From contig JBOFHT010000071.1 of assembly GCA_051649785.1 (NCBI GenBank), positions 1-25,104 of the forward strand: a DNA stretch of 25,104 nucleotides. Reading direction: 5' to 3'. Shown one piece after another: positions 16,210 through 24,615 of the stretch. Below the pieces are notes generated by a model. It ran no database searches. It had not been told where the DNA came from and worked only from the letters and a program-made list of their open reading frames with translations. The position numbers and the translations under genes are program-made. Position 1 is the first letter of the stretch; every line of letters begins with the position of its first letter. The stretch comes from JBOFHT01 sp051649785 (GTDB taxonomy: Archaea > Methanobacteriota > Methanobacteria > Methanobacteriales > Methanobacteriaceae).

Positions 16210-16851
16210 ATGAATAATCCTTGGAATGAAATTGATTTAAAAACCTATGAGAAACATATGCAAGAGGAGAATGTTTATCAGCTCCAAACTCTTAACTATA
16301 TAACCAAAAAACAATTAGAATATAATCCAAAAAATCTTCTAATATTAGGCATATGTGGATGAAATGGTTTAGAACATATAACAACTAATATCACTTCAAA
16401 AATACACTGCATTGATATTAATCCTAAATATTTGAAAAAATGTGAAGAAAACTATAGATCTCTTGAAAAAAATATTCATACTTATAAATGTGATTTAAGG
16501 AAAAATAATATTAGATTACCTTTTTCAAATTTAATAATTTGTAACTTGATAATTGAATATATAGGTCTTAATTCTTTTGTAAAATTAATAAAAAGAAATA
16601 AAGATAATTTAAAAGTTATTTCTTGTGTTATTCAAAATAATAAAAATAATAAAAAAAATAATGAATTTATAAGTAGCTCTAAATATTCAAATGAATTAAA
16701 AATACTTGATAAATTTCATGAAAAAGTTGATACTGGAGAATTAGTTAATAAATTAAATAATATTAATCTAAATGAAATAAAAAGAAAGAATTACCAACTA
16801 CCTAATAATAAAGAGTTTATTAGAATAGATTTTGAAAATAATAATTTATAA
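16210..16851 (+). pseudogene. Broken SAM methyltransferase-like gene (TGA in motif I)
   Basis: From ATG 16210 the frame reads MNNPWNEIDLKTYEKHM, then LLILGICG, a TGA at 16360-16362, and continues without another stop as NGLEHI and IHCIDINPKYLKKCEENY to 16851. In relatives motif I reads GGNGLEHI, so TGA probably replaced GGA, a single G-to-T change. The rest of the fold (DLRKNNIRLPFSN, LIICNLIIEYIG) is still recognisable. A start at 16432 would lack the SAM-binding loop. The C-terminal part is rich in Asn/Lys, perhaps relaxed drift. It follows the broken DUF1697 gene by 21 bp. Confidence 0.8.
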
Positions 16852-16890
16852 AGTAATCTAAAAGTAAAATCAAAACAACATTAAGTTAAA

Positions 16891-16922
<32 letters not shown>

Positions 16923-16925
16923 TAC

Positions 16926-16932
16926 AAAAAAA
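16926..16932 (-). terminator. T7 terminator after tRNA-Phe
   Basis: A run of seven T on the minus strand starts 7 nt after the tRNA-Phe 3' end. This is the usual form of archaeal tRNA terminators. Confidence 0.6.
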
Positions 16933-16938
16933 TAGTAA

Positions 16939-17011
<73 letters not shown>

Positions 17012-17014
17012 AAA

Positions 17015-17086
<72 letters not shown>

Positions 17087-17175
17087 TTATTAGCTTAGTA
17101 ATCAAGCAGCATTATAGTTACAATGTTTAATATACATTGCTCAAATACATACTATCATAGATATAATAAAGATAG

Positions 17176-17189
17176 TATATAAACTTTCC
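17176..17189 (-). promoter_or_regulatory. BRE/TATA box upstream of the tRNA pair
   Basis: On the minus strand GGAAAGTTTATATA is a near-ideal archaeal BRE plus TATA box. Initiation about 25 nt downstream would leave a leader of about 65 nt before tRNA-Val. A weaker TATA-like site (GTATATTAA, around 17130) is closer and could be used instead. Confidence 0.6.
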
Positions 17190-17235
17190 TATTTTAATAT
17201 TGAAAATACTAAAATTTTAAATATATTAAAATAAT

Positions 17236-17271
17236 ATTAAAAAAAATAAAATTTGGCCTAAAAGTGGCCAA
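17236..17271 (-). terminator. Hairpin terminator of the histone gene
   Basis: The perfect stem TTGGCC/GGCCAA (17266-17271 with 17253-17258) has a 7-nt loop and is followed on the minus strand by a T-rich run (17236-17252). It lies 25 bp after the histone stop codon. Confidence 0.7.
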
Positions 17272-17295
17272 TAGGTTTAAAACAAGATAAAACAA

Positions 17296-17496
17296 CTATT
17301 TAGTAGCTAATTTCACATCAGCTGCTTTAACAGTTTTTCTACCAGCGTGTCTAGCATATTCAACAGCTTTCTTAGCTAATGCTTCACCCTCTTCTTGAAG
17401 TGCAATAGCTAATTCTTCTTTAGCTTCGTCACTAACTCTTTGAGCACCTGCATTTTTTAATATTCTGCCGATTGGTGCAATTGGTAAATTACTCAT
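17296..17496 (-). CDS. Archaeal HMf-type histone
   Basis: A 66-residue single histone fold that forms dimers and wraps DNA in hypernucleosomes. It shows the family start LPIAPIGRILKNAGAQRVS, the central helix with GEALAKKAVEYARHAGRKTV, and the closing KAADVKLATK. The lysines and arginines that contact DNA are in place. Length and sequence are typical. A perfect SD (GGAGGTGA) and a TATA box at 17531-17540 suggest strong expression, as does the clear terminator. Confidence 0.97.
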   Translation of the reverse strand: MSNLPIAPIGRILKNAGAQRVSDEAKEELAIALQEEGEALAKKAVEYARHAGRKTVKAADVKLATK

Positions 17497-17998
17497 AATT
17501 TCACCTCCAATTAAATATTAAGACAACATTCTATATAAAGGTATCGATTATAAGCTATTATTTTATATAAATTTTGATATAAATTATAAGAAAAGACTTA
17601 ATTCATACTAGTAAAAATTTACTATGGATACTAGTAAAATTAAAACAAAAAACATAATAAAAACTAGAAATTAAGAAATTAGGAAAAATATATTAGTCGT
17701 TAAAATAGTAGTGAAAATAAATATTGAAAATAATATTTTAAAAATATAATATACTTACAATAGAATTATTATATAATAAAGTAAATATTAATATATGATA
17801 AAAATTAATTAAATAGAAATAATTAATAAAAAATAGCAATAAAAAAAATAAGGATAATATAATAAGGATAATATAATTATAACATCAAAATGATAAACAC
17901 AATATAAAATCAAATGATTTATAGATAGAACTATAAATTCATAATAATTTTATAGAATATATTTATAATAGCTATATTAATTAAAAATTGATGATAAT
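17497..17998. other. Divergent promoter gap between histone and cofH
   Basis: There is no gene in these 502 bp. They contain the histone TATA box and a perfect palindrome TAGTAAAAATTTACTA (17609-17624) with a third TAGTAAA at 17632-17638, inside a 12-bp direct repeat (17605-17616, 17628-17639). A 14-bp tandem duplication lies at 17850-17877. The cofH promoter is not obvious; a TATA-like run lies near 17955-17970. Confidence 0.5.
17531..17540 (-). promoter_or_regulatory. TATA box of the histone gene
   Basis: CTTTATATAG on the minus strand, 35-44 nt before the start codon, gives a short leader that contains the SD. Confidence 0.6.
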
Positions 17999-19117
17999 AT
18001 GGATGATATAGGCCTAAAAACAAAAAAAATTCTTGAAAATGCTTTAGACGAACCAATTAGCAAAGAAGATGCATTGTATCTTATGAAAACTAAAGGTAAT
18101 GAAGCTTATGATATTATTAATACAGCAGATAAACTTAGAAAAAAGATAGTTGGAGATAATGTAAGTTTTATTAATAATTGGAATATTAATTTTACAAATA
18201 TCTGCTCAGGGACTTGTAATTTCTGTGCATTTAAAACAACAGAAGACAATGAAAATGGATACTTATTAGACACACTTGATATTTTAAGAACAGCAAAAAA
18301 TGCATATATTAAAGGTGCTAAAGAACTATGTATTCAAGGAGGACTTCATCCACATCCAGAGTACTCCAATATACAGTTCTACGAAGATATTATAAAAAAT
18401 ATAAAATCTGAAATCCCTCAGGTGCATTTACATTCATTTTCACCAATGGAAGTTTATTATGGATCTAAAAACTCGGAATTAAGTATTGAAGAAGGTTTAA
18501 AAATCTTAAAAAAAGCTGGGCTTGATACAATGCCTGGAACTGCAGCAGAAATATTAAATGATGATGTTCGTAAAATTATTTGCCCTACTAAGCTCACAAG
18601 TGAAGAATGGATAGATGTAATTAAAACTGCTCACAAAATAGGGATAAAAACTACTGCAACAATGATGTACGGTCATATTGAAACATTAGAAGATAGAGTT
18701 AATCATTTAGAAACAATAAGAAACATACAACAAGAAACAGGAGGATTTACAGAATTTGTCCCATTAACATTCCTGTATGAAAATACACCAATGTACAAAA
18801 ATAAAGAATGTGGGCCTGGAGCTACTGGTTTACAGGATTTAAAAATGTATGCAATATCAAGACTAATGTTTCAAGACTTAATTCCTAATATTCAAAGTTC
18901 TTGGGTTAAATTAGGATTTAAATTAAGCCAATTATGTTTATTAGCAGGTGCTAATGATATAGGGGGAACTTTAGGCCAAGAAAATATATCAAGAGCATCT
19001 GGGGCTTATTTTGGAACAAAAGCTGATGAAAAGTTCTTAAAAGATATTATATTAGATTTAGGCAGAATTCCTGCAAAAAGAAATACAGATTATAGTGAAA
19101 TAGAAATTATTAAATAA
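17999..19117 (+). CDS. cofH: F420 biosynthesis radical SAM enzyme CofH
   Basis: CofH (5-amino-6-(D-ribitylamino)uracil:L-tyrosine 4-hydroxyphenyl transferase) makes the intermediate that CofG turns into the deazaflavin FO of coenzyme F420. The radical SAM motif CSGTCNFC (C69, C73, C76) is followed by AF, as in CofH rather than CofG. Other CofH blocks are HSFSPMEV, GLDTMPGTAAEIL, TTATMMYGHIET and EFVPLTFLYENTPMY. The length of 372 residues is normal. The start ATG has only a weak GATGAT upstream. CofG is not in the window. Methanogens may carry more than one CofH-like gene. Confidence 0.94.
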   Translation: MDDIGLKTKKILENALDEPISKEDALYLMKTKGNEAYDIINTADKLRKKIVGDNVSFINNWNINFTNICSGTCNFCAFKTTEDNENGYLLDTLDILRTAKNAYIKGAKELCIQGGLHPHPEYSNIQFYEDIIKNIKSEIPQVHLHSFSPMEVYYGSKNSELSIEEGLKILKKAGLDTMPGTAAEILNDDVRKIICPTKLTSEEWIDVIKTAHKIGIKTTATMMYGHIETLEDRVNHLETIRNIQQETGGFTEFVPLTFLYENTPMYKNKECGPGATGLQDLKMYAISRLMFQDLIPNIQSSWVKLGFKLSQLCLLAGANDIGGTLGQENISRASGAYFGTKADEKFLKDIILDLGRIPAKRNTDYSEIEIIK

Positions 19118-19254
19118 AAAAGTAATAGTTAATTGATTAATAGATAATTAATAAGACAAATAACTTATTAAATAAATAGTGAAAATCTAAAATTAAAATT
19201 TAAAAAAAATAAAATAGAAATTAAAAAAATAGTAAAAAGCTACTAGAACCTAAT

Positions 19255-20544
19255 TTAATCAACAACCGTTCCTTTTAAATATGTACTAGTAGTTTCATTA
19301 ATTTTAATATTAACAAAAGTTCCAATTTCACCATATTCAACTACAACAGGAAGATAAGCTTCTGTTTTTGCAATAAATCCTCCTTTACTTCCTTTTTCAA
19401 CAATCAGGGCTTTTTGAATAGAACCTAATAATTTTGTATTTTCTTCAGCAGTTATTTTTGACTTAACATTATTAATATATTTAGAACGTTTTTTTAGTTC
19501 TTTGTATGGAATTTCATCCATAAGTGAAGAATCTGCTCCTTTTCTATGTTTATATTTTGAAAGATGAATAATTCCAGGTTTTATTTCCTCAAGTAAATCT
19601 ACTGTTTTTTGAAAATCTTCTTTTGTTTCACTTGGATACGCTACAATAATGTCTGTAGCCAAAGTCAAGTTAGGAATTACAGACTTAAACTTACTTACAA
19701 TATCTTTATAAAGTTTTACACTATGATCACGACGCATATGTGCTAAAACTTCATCACTACCACTTTGAATAGGTAAATGTAAGAATTTATAAACTTTTTC
19801 TTGATTAAATGCATCAATAAGATTATCAATGTCATCTATAACATTTTTAGGATGCATCATACCAATACGAATCCTAAAATCACCATCTAAACTAGCTATT
19901 TCTTTAATAAGGTTAGATAAATATTCCCCAGTATCTTTACCGAAAGCAGCTGTGTCTTGAGCAGTTAATTGTATTTCAACACAGCCGTCATTAATTGCTT
20001 GGCGAGCTTCATCTACAATATCTGCCATTGGATAACTTTGAAGATATCCTCTTGCAAATCGTGTACAACAATAAGTGCAAGTTCCTAAACATCCTTCACA
20101 AATCTGAATAATGTGAATATGATTATCAAAACGTATCTTAGAAACACCTACCTTACTATCACTTGAAAATCCGCATTCACGAGCAATTTCTCCATTAAAG
20201 GTAGATTTAACAACAGAACTAGTTTTATTAAGTTGATGCGGACCAATCCAACTAGCATTGGGAGCTACTTTTTCTAGTTTTTCTGGGTCAATTTCAACCA
20301 TACATCCACTAACAATGATTTTAAGTTCTGGAAAGTCCTTTTGTAGCTTTTGAATCTTATTTACTACTTTGTTTTCAGTAGGACTTTTAACATAGCAAGT
20401 ATTTACAATAGCTACATCAGCATCTTCAATTGTATTGACAAAATCAACATCAGCACCTAACTCTTCTTTTAAGTTTCCAGCCATTATTTGAGAGTCTGCT
20501 TGGTTAAATGTACACCCATATGTTTCAATAAATACTTTAATCAT
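19255..20544 (-). CDS. tRNA t6A37 methylthiotransferase, archaeal MiaB-like (e-MtaB)
   Basis: A radical SAM methylthiotransferase of the archaeal/eukaryotic CDKAL1 group that converts t6A37 to ms2t6A in tRNAs reading ANN codons. The N-terminal UPF0004 domain has three cluster cysteines: YGCTFN (C11), NTC (C50) and SGCM (C81). The radical SAM domain has CLGTCTYC (C152, C156, C159), QLTAQDTAAFG and FLHLPIQSGSDEVL. A TRAM domain follows from about residue 370. The length of 429 is normal. The SD GGTGAT almost touches the ATG. It is 42 bp after the zinc-finger gene, forming a likely two-gene operon. Confidence 0.93.
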   Translation of the reverse strand: MIKVFIETYGCTFNQADSQIMAGNLKEELGADVDFVNTIEDADVAIVNTCYVKSPTENKVVNKIQKLQKDFPELKIIVSGCMVEIDPEKLEKVAPNASWIGPHQLNKTSSVVKSTFNGEIARECGFSSDSKVGVSKIRFDNHIHIIQICEGCLGTCTYCCTRFARGYLQSYPMADIVDEARQAINDGCVEIQLTAQDTAAFGKDTGEYLSNLIKEIASLDGDFRIRIGMMHPKNVIDDIDNLIDAFNQEKVYKFLHLPIQSGSDEVLAHMRRDHSVKLYKDIVSKFKSVIPNLTLATDIIVAYPSETKEDFQKTVDLLEEIKPGIIHLSKYKHRKGADSSLMDEIPYKELKKRSKYINNVKSKITAEENTKLLGSIQKALIVEKGSKGGFIAKTEAYLPVVVEYGEIGTFVNIKINETTSTYLKGTVVD

Positions 20545-20586
20545 ATCACCATTGCTATAAAATGAAATAGAACTAAAAGAATAAAT

Positions 20587-21255
20587 CTATTGTGGGACTT
20601 TTCTCTTTTTATAATATTTTCTTTTCTTTTCAGGATTCTGAGATATAACAATTTTATCAGTTAAATCATAGTCAAAACGTTTGAAATCAACAGGTTTACC
20701 ATAAATACGCTTTGTAATATCTGCTTTTGAAAATCCTTTTCTTAATTTTCGCTCTTCAGTTTTAATAGAATTTATTCTAAGCATATTTCCTTTAATTTTA
20801 ACTACATCATCAATATTAAATTTAAAGTCCCTAGGTACATCTACTTTATAAGACTCAATATCACCAATATAATCAATTGAAACACCTACACGTGCGGGAA
20901 TTTCAATAGAATTAGCCCATATAGCAACTACATCTTTAGCTAGCTCGCTCTCACTTCTACCACTTCTCTTATTTTCAAGTGAAGTGATTTTTACTTTCCC
21001 TCTTTCAGACATTAATACGTCATCAACAGCAAGTTTTTCATCTGCAAGCAAGTCAATAGTTGTTTTAAAAGATTTTTCATTTTCACTAATAATTAAAGGG
21101 CAACCCACTAGTTTATTTTGACTAATAGATTCTTTAAAAACTTTTTCACACTTTTCACATTTTAAAAGTAATTCATTAACCTCTTTTGATTTTGATGAAC
21201 TTACTTTTGATTTTAATGTTTCAAGTGATTTTGAGCCACAATTAGGGCATCTCAT
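20587..21255 (-). CDS. Archaeal zinc-finger protein (HVO_0476/COG1326 type)
   Basis: A 222-residue protein with an N-terminal zinc ribbon (CPNC at 3-6, CEKC at 33-36). A middle part follows: CPLIISENEKSFKTTIDL, DEKLAVDDVLMSE and VVAIWANSIEIPARVGVSID. The C-terminus is very basic (ending NPEKKRKYYKKRKVPQ). The pattern matches the uncharacterised archaeal zinc-finger family typified by HVO_0476. The basic tail and its place beside a tRNA-modifying enzyme suggest RNA or ribosome contact, which is inference. The SD GGAGGA lies upstream of ATG. Confidence 0.75.
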   Translation of the reverse strand: MRCPNCGSKSLETLKSKVSSSKSKEVNELLLKCEKCEKVFKESISQNKLVGCPLIISENEKSFKTTIDLLADEKLAVDDVLMSERGKVKITSLENKRSGRSESELAKDVVAIWANSIEIPARVGVSIDYIGDIESYKVDVPRDFKFNIDDVVKIKGNMLRINSIKTEERKLRKGFSKADITKRIYGKPVDFKRFDYDLTDKIVISQNPEKKRKYYKKRKVPQ

Positions 21256-21409
21256 TATAATCCTCCGATTTTATTTATTAATGTTAGTTGATTAAATGTT
21301 AATTTGATTATTTTTTTAATTAATTTATTATTGTAATTTATGGTTTTAATTTATAGATTGGGATTTAGGATTTTAAATTAAATTATTTATTCTTTGTTTA
21401 ACTTATTAA

Positions 21410-21898
21410 TTATTTATTATTTTCTTTTAAGTAATAATTAACAAGTCCTCCTTCATTTAGAATATTAAGCATAAAATCTTTAAAAGATTCTATATTAAAC
21501 TCATTCCCTGTTGTTTCATTTGAAATTGTTCCATTTTCTAAACTAAGAGACAAAATATCTCCTTCATTAGCTTCAATATTAGATTTAACAACAGGAAGCC
21601 CTATATTTATGGCATTCCTATAAAATATACGTGCAAATGATTTAGCTATTACAACGGAAACACCAGAATGTTTTATAGCTACTGCTGCTTGTTCCCTTGA
21701 AGAACCACACCCAAAATTGTCATCAGCAACAATTATATCACCTTCACCAACAAGTTTAGCAAAATCTTCCCTTTCTCCTTCAAGAACATGTGCAGCTAAT
21801 TCATTAGGATCAAATGTTCTTAAATACCGTCCAGGAATTATAACATCCGTGTCGATGTTATCTCCGAATCTCCATACTTTTCCTTGAATTTTATTCAT
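21410..21898 (-). CDS. hacB: Homoaconitase-type small subunit HacB (LeuD family)
   Basis: The swivelling small subunit of an aconitase-family dehydratase. The substrate loop reads PGRYLRTFDP. YLRT (25-28) is the form reported for methanogen homoaconitase, which extends 2-oxo acids for coenzyme B; the isopropylmalate isomerase loop differs after YL. GDNIDTDVIIPG and DDNFGCGSSREQA are also present. The length of 162 residues is normal. The SD GGAG lies about 8 nt before ATG. The large subunit is not in the window. Twelve hexamer repeats sit 33-104 bp upstream, where the promoter should be. Assignment to HacB rather than LeuD rests on the loop. Confidence 0.8.
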   Translation of the reverse strand: MNKIQGKVWRFGDNIDTDVIIPGRYLRTFDPNELAAHVLEGEREDFAKLVGEGDIIVADDNFGCGSSREQAAVAIKHSGVSVVIAKSFARIFYRNAINIGLPVVKSNIEANEGDILSLSLENGTISNETTGNEFNIESFKDFMLNILNEGGLVNYYLKENNK

Positions 21899-21930
21899 CG
21901 AATTACTCCGAATTCCAATATTAAAAACAA

Positions 21931-22002
21931 TAGTAATAGTAATAGTAATAGTAATAGTAATAGTAATAGTAATAGTAATAGTAATAGTAATAGTAATAGT
22001 AA
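21931..22002. repeat. Twelve perfect copies of hexamer TAGTAA
   Basis: 72 bp of uninterrupted 6-bp units between the beta-RFAP synthase stop and hacB, ending 33 bp before the hacB start codon. The lack of any mismatch implies recent slippage. It lies where the hacB promoter or leader should be. Confidence 0.93.
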
Positions 22003-22063
22003 TAATTGTAATGCTAATTCTAATTAATACTAAATCTATATTAATAATAAGCTACTATTTTAG

Positions 22064-23071
22064 CTATTTTATAATATCATAACCATTATTTTTGGCTTTT
22101 GTAATAAAAGACAATCCTTCATTACCCATGACTTCATTAATGGCTTTTAAAATATCATTCCCATTACTATCAGTTATTCCATAAACTGCCGGGCCAAATG
22201 AACTCATTCCAGAACCATAAGCCCCTGCATTTAACATAGCATCCATTAAATCACTTATTTTATTTGACTGTAAGTTATGCTCCACTTTTTTAAAGCCAAG
22301 TTTTTGTATTTCATTTATAACAGAACCAAAGGACTCAATATCTTTTTCTAATAAAAATGGAATTAAATTCATTAAAATTAAGTGAGATAATTTTTCAACA
22401 TCACCAACTGGAACTGGACAATGTTCCTGAAATATATTAATTTCATTATCCCCTGTAACTGAATGATTTGCATTAGGAATAGCTACTACAACATTCCATT
22501 CCTCAGGAAACTCATATCTACCAATTAACTGAGGAGGTCCTGCAGGAGATGCTGAAGAAGGTAAAAAAGTTCCCTTTTCTTTTAAACTATGTCCTCCATC
22601 AACAATAAATCCCCCATAATCAAAAGAAAATAATCCTACACCCGAAGTCCCACCTCTTTTTAAAATAGACCCAAGTTCATGAGAATTAACTTCAATTCCT
22701 TCAAATTCACAAATTAATTTAGAACTAGCCAAAGCAACTTGAGTCCCAGAACCTAATCCAGAATGCATAGGATATGCTTTTTCAATAGTGAAATGAAATC
22801 CAGAATCAATATTAAAATTAGATATTAGTTTATTTGCAGAATCTTTAATCTTTTGACTACATTCTGAGTAAACTTCATCTGAAAACCTAGAACATAAATA
22901 TTTATCATTAGAATCACTAAAATCTACAGTAATTCCTTTTTCTGCAGTCTCACATCTGAGAATGAAATTAGGCTCTTTAATAGTAAGGCCAATTCCACCA
23001 TCAGCACGACCATAAGACCCATTTAAATCAATTAAAGTCATATGGAGTCTGGAAGGTGTTTTAATAATCAT
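22064..23071 (-). CDS. mptG: Beta-ribofuranosylaminobenzene 5'-phosphate synthase
   Basis: Beta-RFAP synthase joins p-hydroxybenzoate or p-aminobenzoate to PRPP in methanopterin synthesis. The opening PSRLHMTLIDLNGSYGRADG is the family hallmark. The GHMP-kinase-like glycine-rich loop is PMHSGLGSGTQVALAS, and later blocks are KRGGTSGVGLFSFDYGGF and NAGAYGSGMSSFGPAVYG. The length of 335 residues is normal. No clear SD precedes ATG. It starts 56 bp after the radical SAM gene, so the two are likely co-transcribed. Confidence 0.93.
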   Translation of the reverse strand: MIIKTPSRLHMTLIDLNGSYGRADGGIGLTIKEPNFILRCETAEKGITVDFSDSNDKYLCSRFSDEVYSECSQKIKDSANKLISNFNIDSGFHFTIEKAYPMHSGLGSGTQVALASSKLICEFEGIEVNSHELGSILKRGGTSGVGLFSFDYGGFIVDGGHSLKEKGTFLPSSASPAGPPQLIGRYEFPEEWNVVVAIPNANHSVTGDNEINIFQEHCPVPVGDVEKLSHLILMNLIPFLLEKDIESFGSVINEIQKLGFKKVEHNLQSNKISDLMDAMLNAGAYGSGMSSFGPAVYGITDSNGNDILKAINEVMGNEGLSFITKAKNNGYDIIK

Positions 23072-23127
23072 GATATCTGTTAAAGTGGTGTTTTAGATCG
23101 ATAAGTTAATGTTTTATCAGTAGTGAT

Positions 23128-24615
23128 TTATTCTTTCAAATTTTTTAGTGGAACTGAGAATTTTTCTTCAATTTCACTACGGTAAATTGAATTCATAGTA
23201 CAGAATGGAATTATTCTACCATCAGGAGTAGCATAATGAATAACACATCTTTTAACTCTATCTACATCAAAATTAAAAGGATCCATAAAGTGCATACAGG
23301 AAATAAGAAGTGAACTATTATGGAAAATACCTAAAGAACCATAAGATTTATCCTTAAAGACACTAAGAAGAGTTTTCTTAATATCAATATTTTCAGGAGC
23401 CTCTTCTTTATCAAGAGTTTTAGGTAACTCTTTAACAAGTTTAGCTAAAGTTCTAGTTTTAGCTGCAAAATCTCCCCTATTTAATCTTTCAGATTCAGAG
23501 CGCATTAATTCAAAGAAATTCTCAACATCAATAAATTTAGTAATAGGAATTATTTTATCATTTTCAATAAAAATATAAGTAGCCGTACCACAATGTTGGT
23601 GACAATTTAAAGTTACAGAAGCTTCTTCTCCTTCCATAGCCCCTATAAAGTCAGATATTGGTTCAACTGACGATGCAGGATAAAAATCATCAGCTTTTAT
23701 TTGATTATTTAATTGCTTTTCAACAAGCTTCGAAAAGTCAGGAATAGTTATTCTTTGCTCTTCTACTTGATCTGCAGGAGTTCTGCCTGAAAATGAAACT
23801 GGTTGGAAATTAACACCACGAATAATATCAACATTTTCAATTGCAAAATTAATTATATCCCCTATTTGATGGTCATTAACTCCTTTAACAATAGTTGGGA
23901 CTAAAACAATACCAAGACCTGCTTTTCTACAGTTTTCAATAGCTTGAAGCTTTTGAGGAAGTAAATTTTTGCCTCTATTATAAATATAAGGTTCTTCAGT
24001 TACCCCATCAAATTGCAGGTAAACCGTATTTAGCTGAGCATCTTTTAATTCTTGAGCTAAACTTTCTTTTCTAGCAATTCTTAACCCATTAGTAGCTATT
24101 TGAGTATGTGAAAATCCTTCTTCTTTAGCTAATTTAATTAATTCAACAATATCAGAACGTACTGTTGGTTCTCCACCTGCATATTGAATTGCAGGAGTAG
24201 GGTTTGGCTTTAAAGACCTTAAATTTTTAAGCATCTGACGAATTTCTTCATAACTTGGCTCATATAACTTTTTAGATATTGCAGCATTTGCAAAGCAAAC
24301 TGGACACTTAAGATTACACCTATTTGTAACATCAATTAAACCTAAAATAGTACTACTACCATGGCTATCACAAATACCACAGTCACTTGGGCAACCCTCA
24401 TTGGCATCAGTTTGAGTTATTCCAATATCCTTATAAACTGGATTGAATTTTTCAGCTTTTTTAAAGAATTCAGAATCACTCCAATACAGGTTATCAAATA
24501 AACCATGTTCTGGACATTCTTTTTTTATTCTTATTTCCCCTTCCCCTTCATATATTTCTGCATCCAATGGTTTTAAACAAGTTGGACAAAGACTTTTTGT
24601 TTTTTTAATGAGCAC
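23128..24615 (-). CDS. Radical SAM enzyme, tetraether lipid synthase/MJ0619 family
   Basis: A 495-residue protein with two N-terminal cysteine clusters (C10, C13, C34; then C75, C79, C82) and the radical SAM motif CNLKCPVC (C100, C104, C107). AGGEP and QFDGVTEEPY follow, and a C-terminal part with more cysteines (CMHF, RCVIHY, CTMN). The multi-cluster layout matches the MJ0619/Tes family. Members join archaeol chains into tetraethers; MJ0619 was earlier linked to methylation of the pterin in methanopterin. The start GTG 24615 is preceded by GGTGAT with a 3-nt spacer; an upstream TTG at 24651 adds 12 residues without an SD. Being upstream of mptG is compatible with the pterin role. Which activity applies is unresolved. 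Confidence 0.85.
   Translation of the reverse strand: MLIKKTKSLCPTCLKPLDAEIYEGEGEIRIKKECPEHGLFDNLYWSDSEFFKKAEKFNPVYKDIGITQTDANEGCPSDCGICDSHGSSTILGLIDVTNRCNLKCPVCFANAAISKKLYEPSYEEIRQMLKNLRSLKPNPTPAIQYAGGEPTVRSDIVELIKLAKEEGFSHTQIATNGLRIARKESLAQELKDAQLNTVYLQFDGVTEEPYIYNRGKNLLPQKLQAIENCRKAGLGIVLVPTIVKGVNDHQIGDIINFAIENVDIIRGVNFQPVSFSGRTPADQVEEQRITIPDFSKLVEKQLNNQIKADDFYPASSVEPISDFIGAMEGEEASVTLNCHQHCGTATYIFIENDKIIPITKFIDVENFFELMRSESERLNRGDFAAKTRTLAKLVKELPKTLDKEEAPENIDIKKTLLSVFKDKSYGSLGIFHNSSLLISCMHFMDPFNFDVDRVKRCVIHYATPDGRIIPFCTMNSIYRSEIEEKFSVPLKNLKE

Noticed and set aside
16360..16362. TGA read as selenocysteine
   Set aside because: The expected residue is the motif I glycine, selenocysteine use in methanogens is mostly confined to Methanococcales and Methanopyrus, and the neighbouring gene is also decayed.
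21931..22002. CRISPR array
   Set aside because: The units are 6 bp, contiguous and without spacers, so this is a microsatellite.
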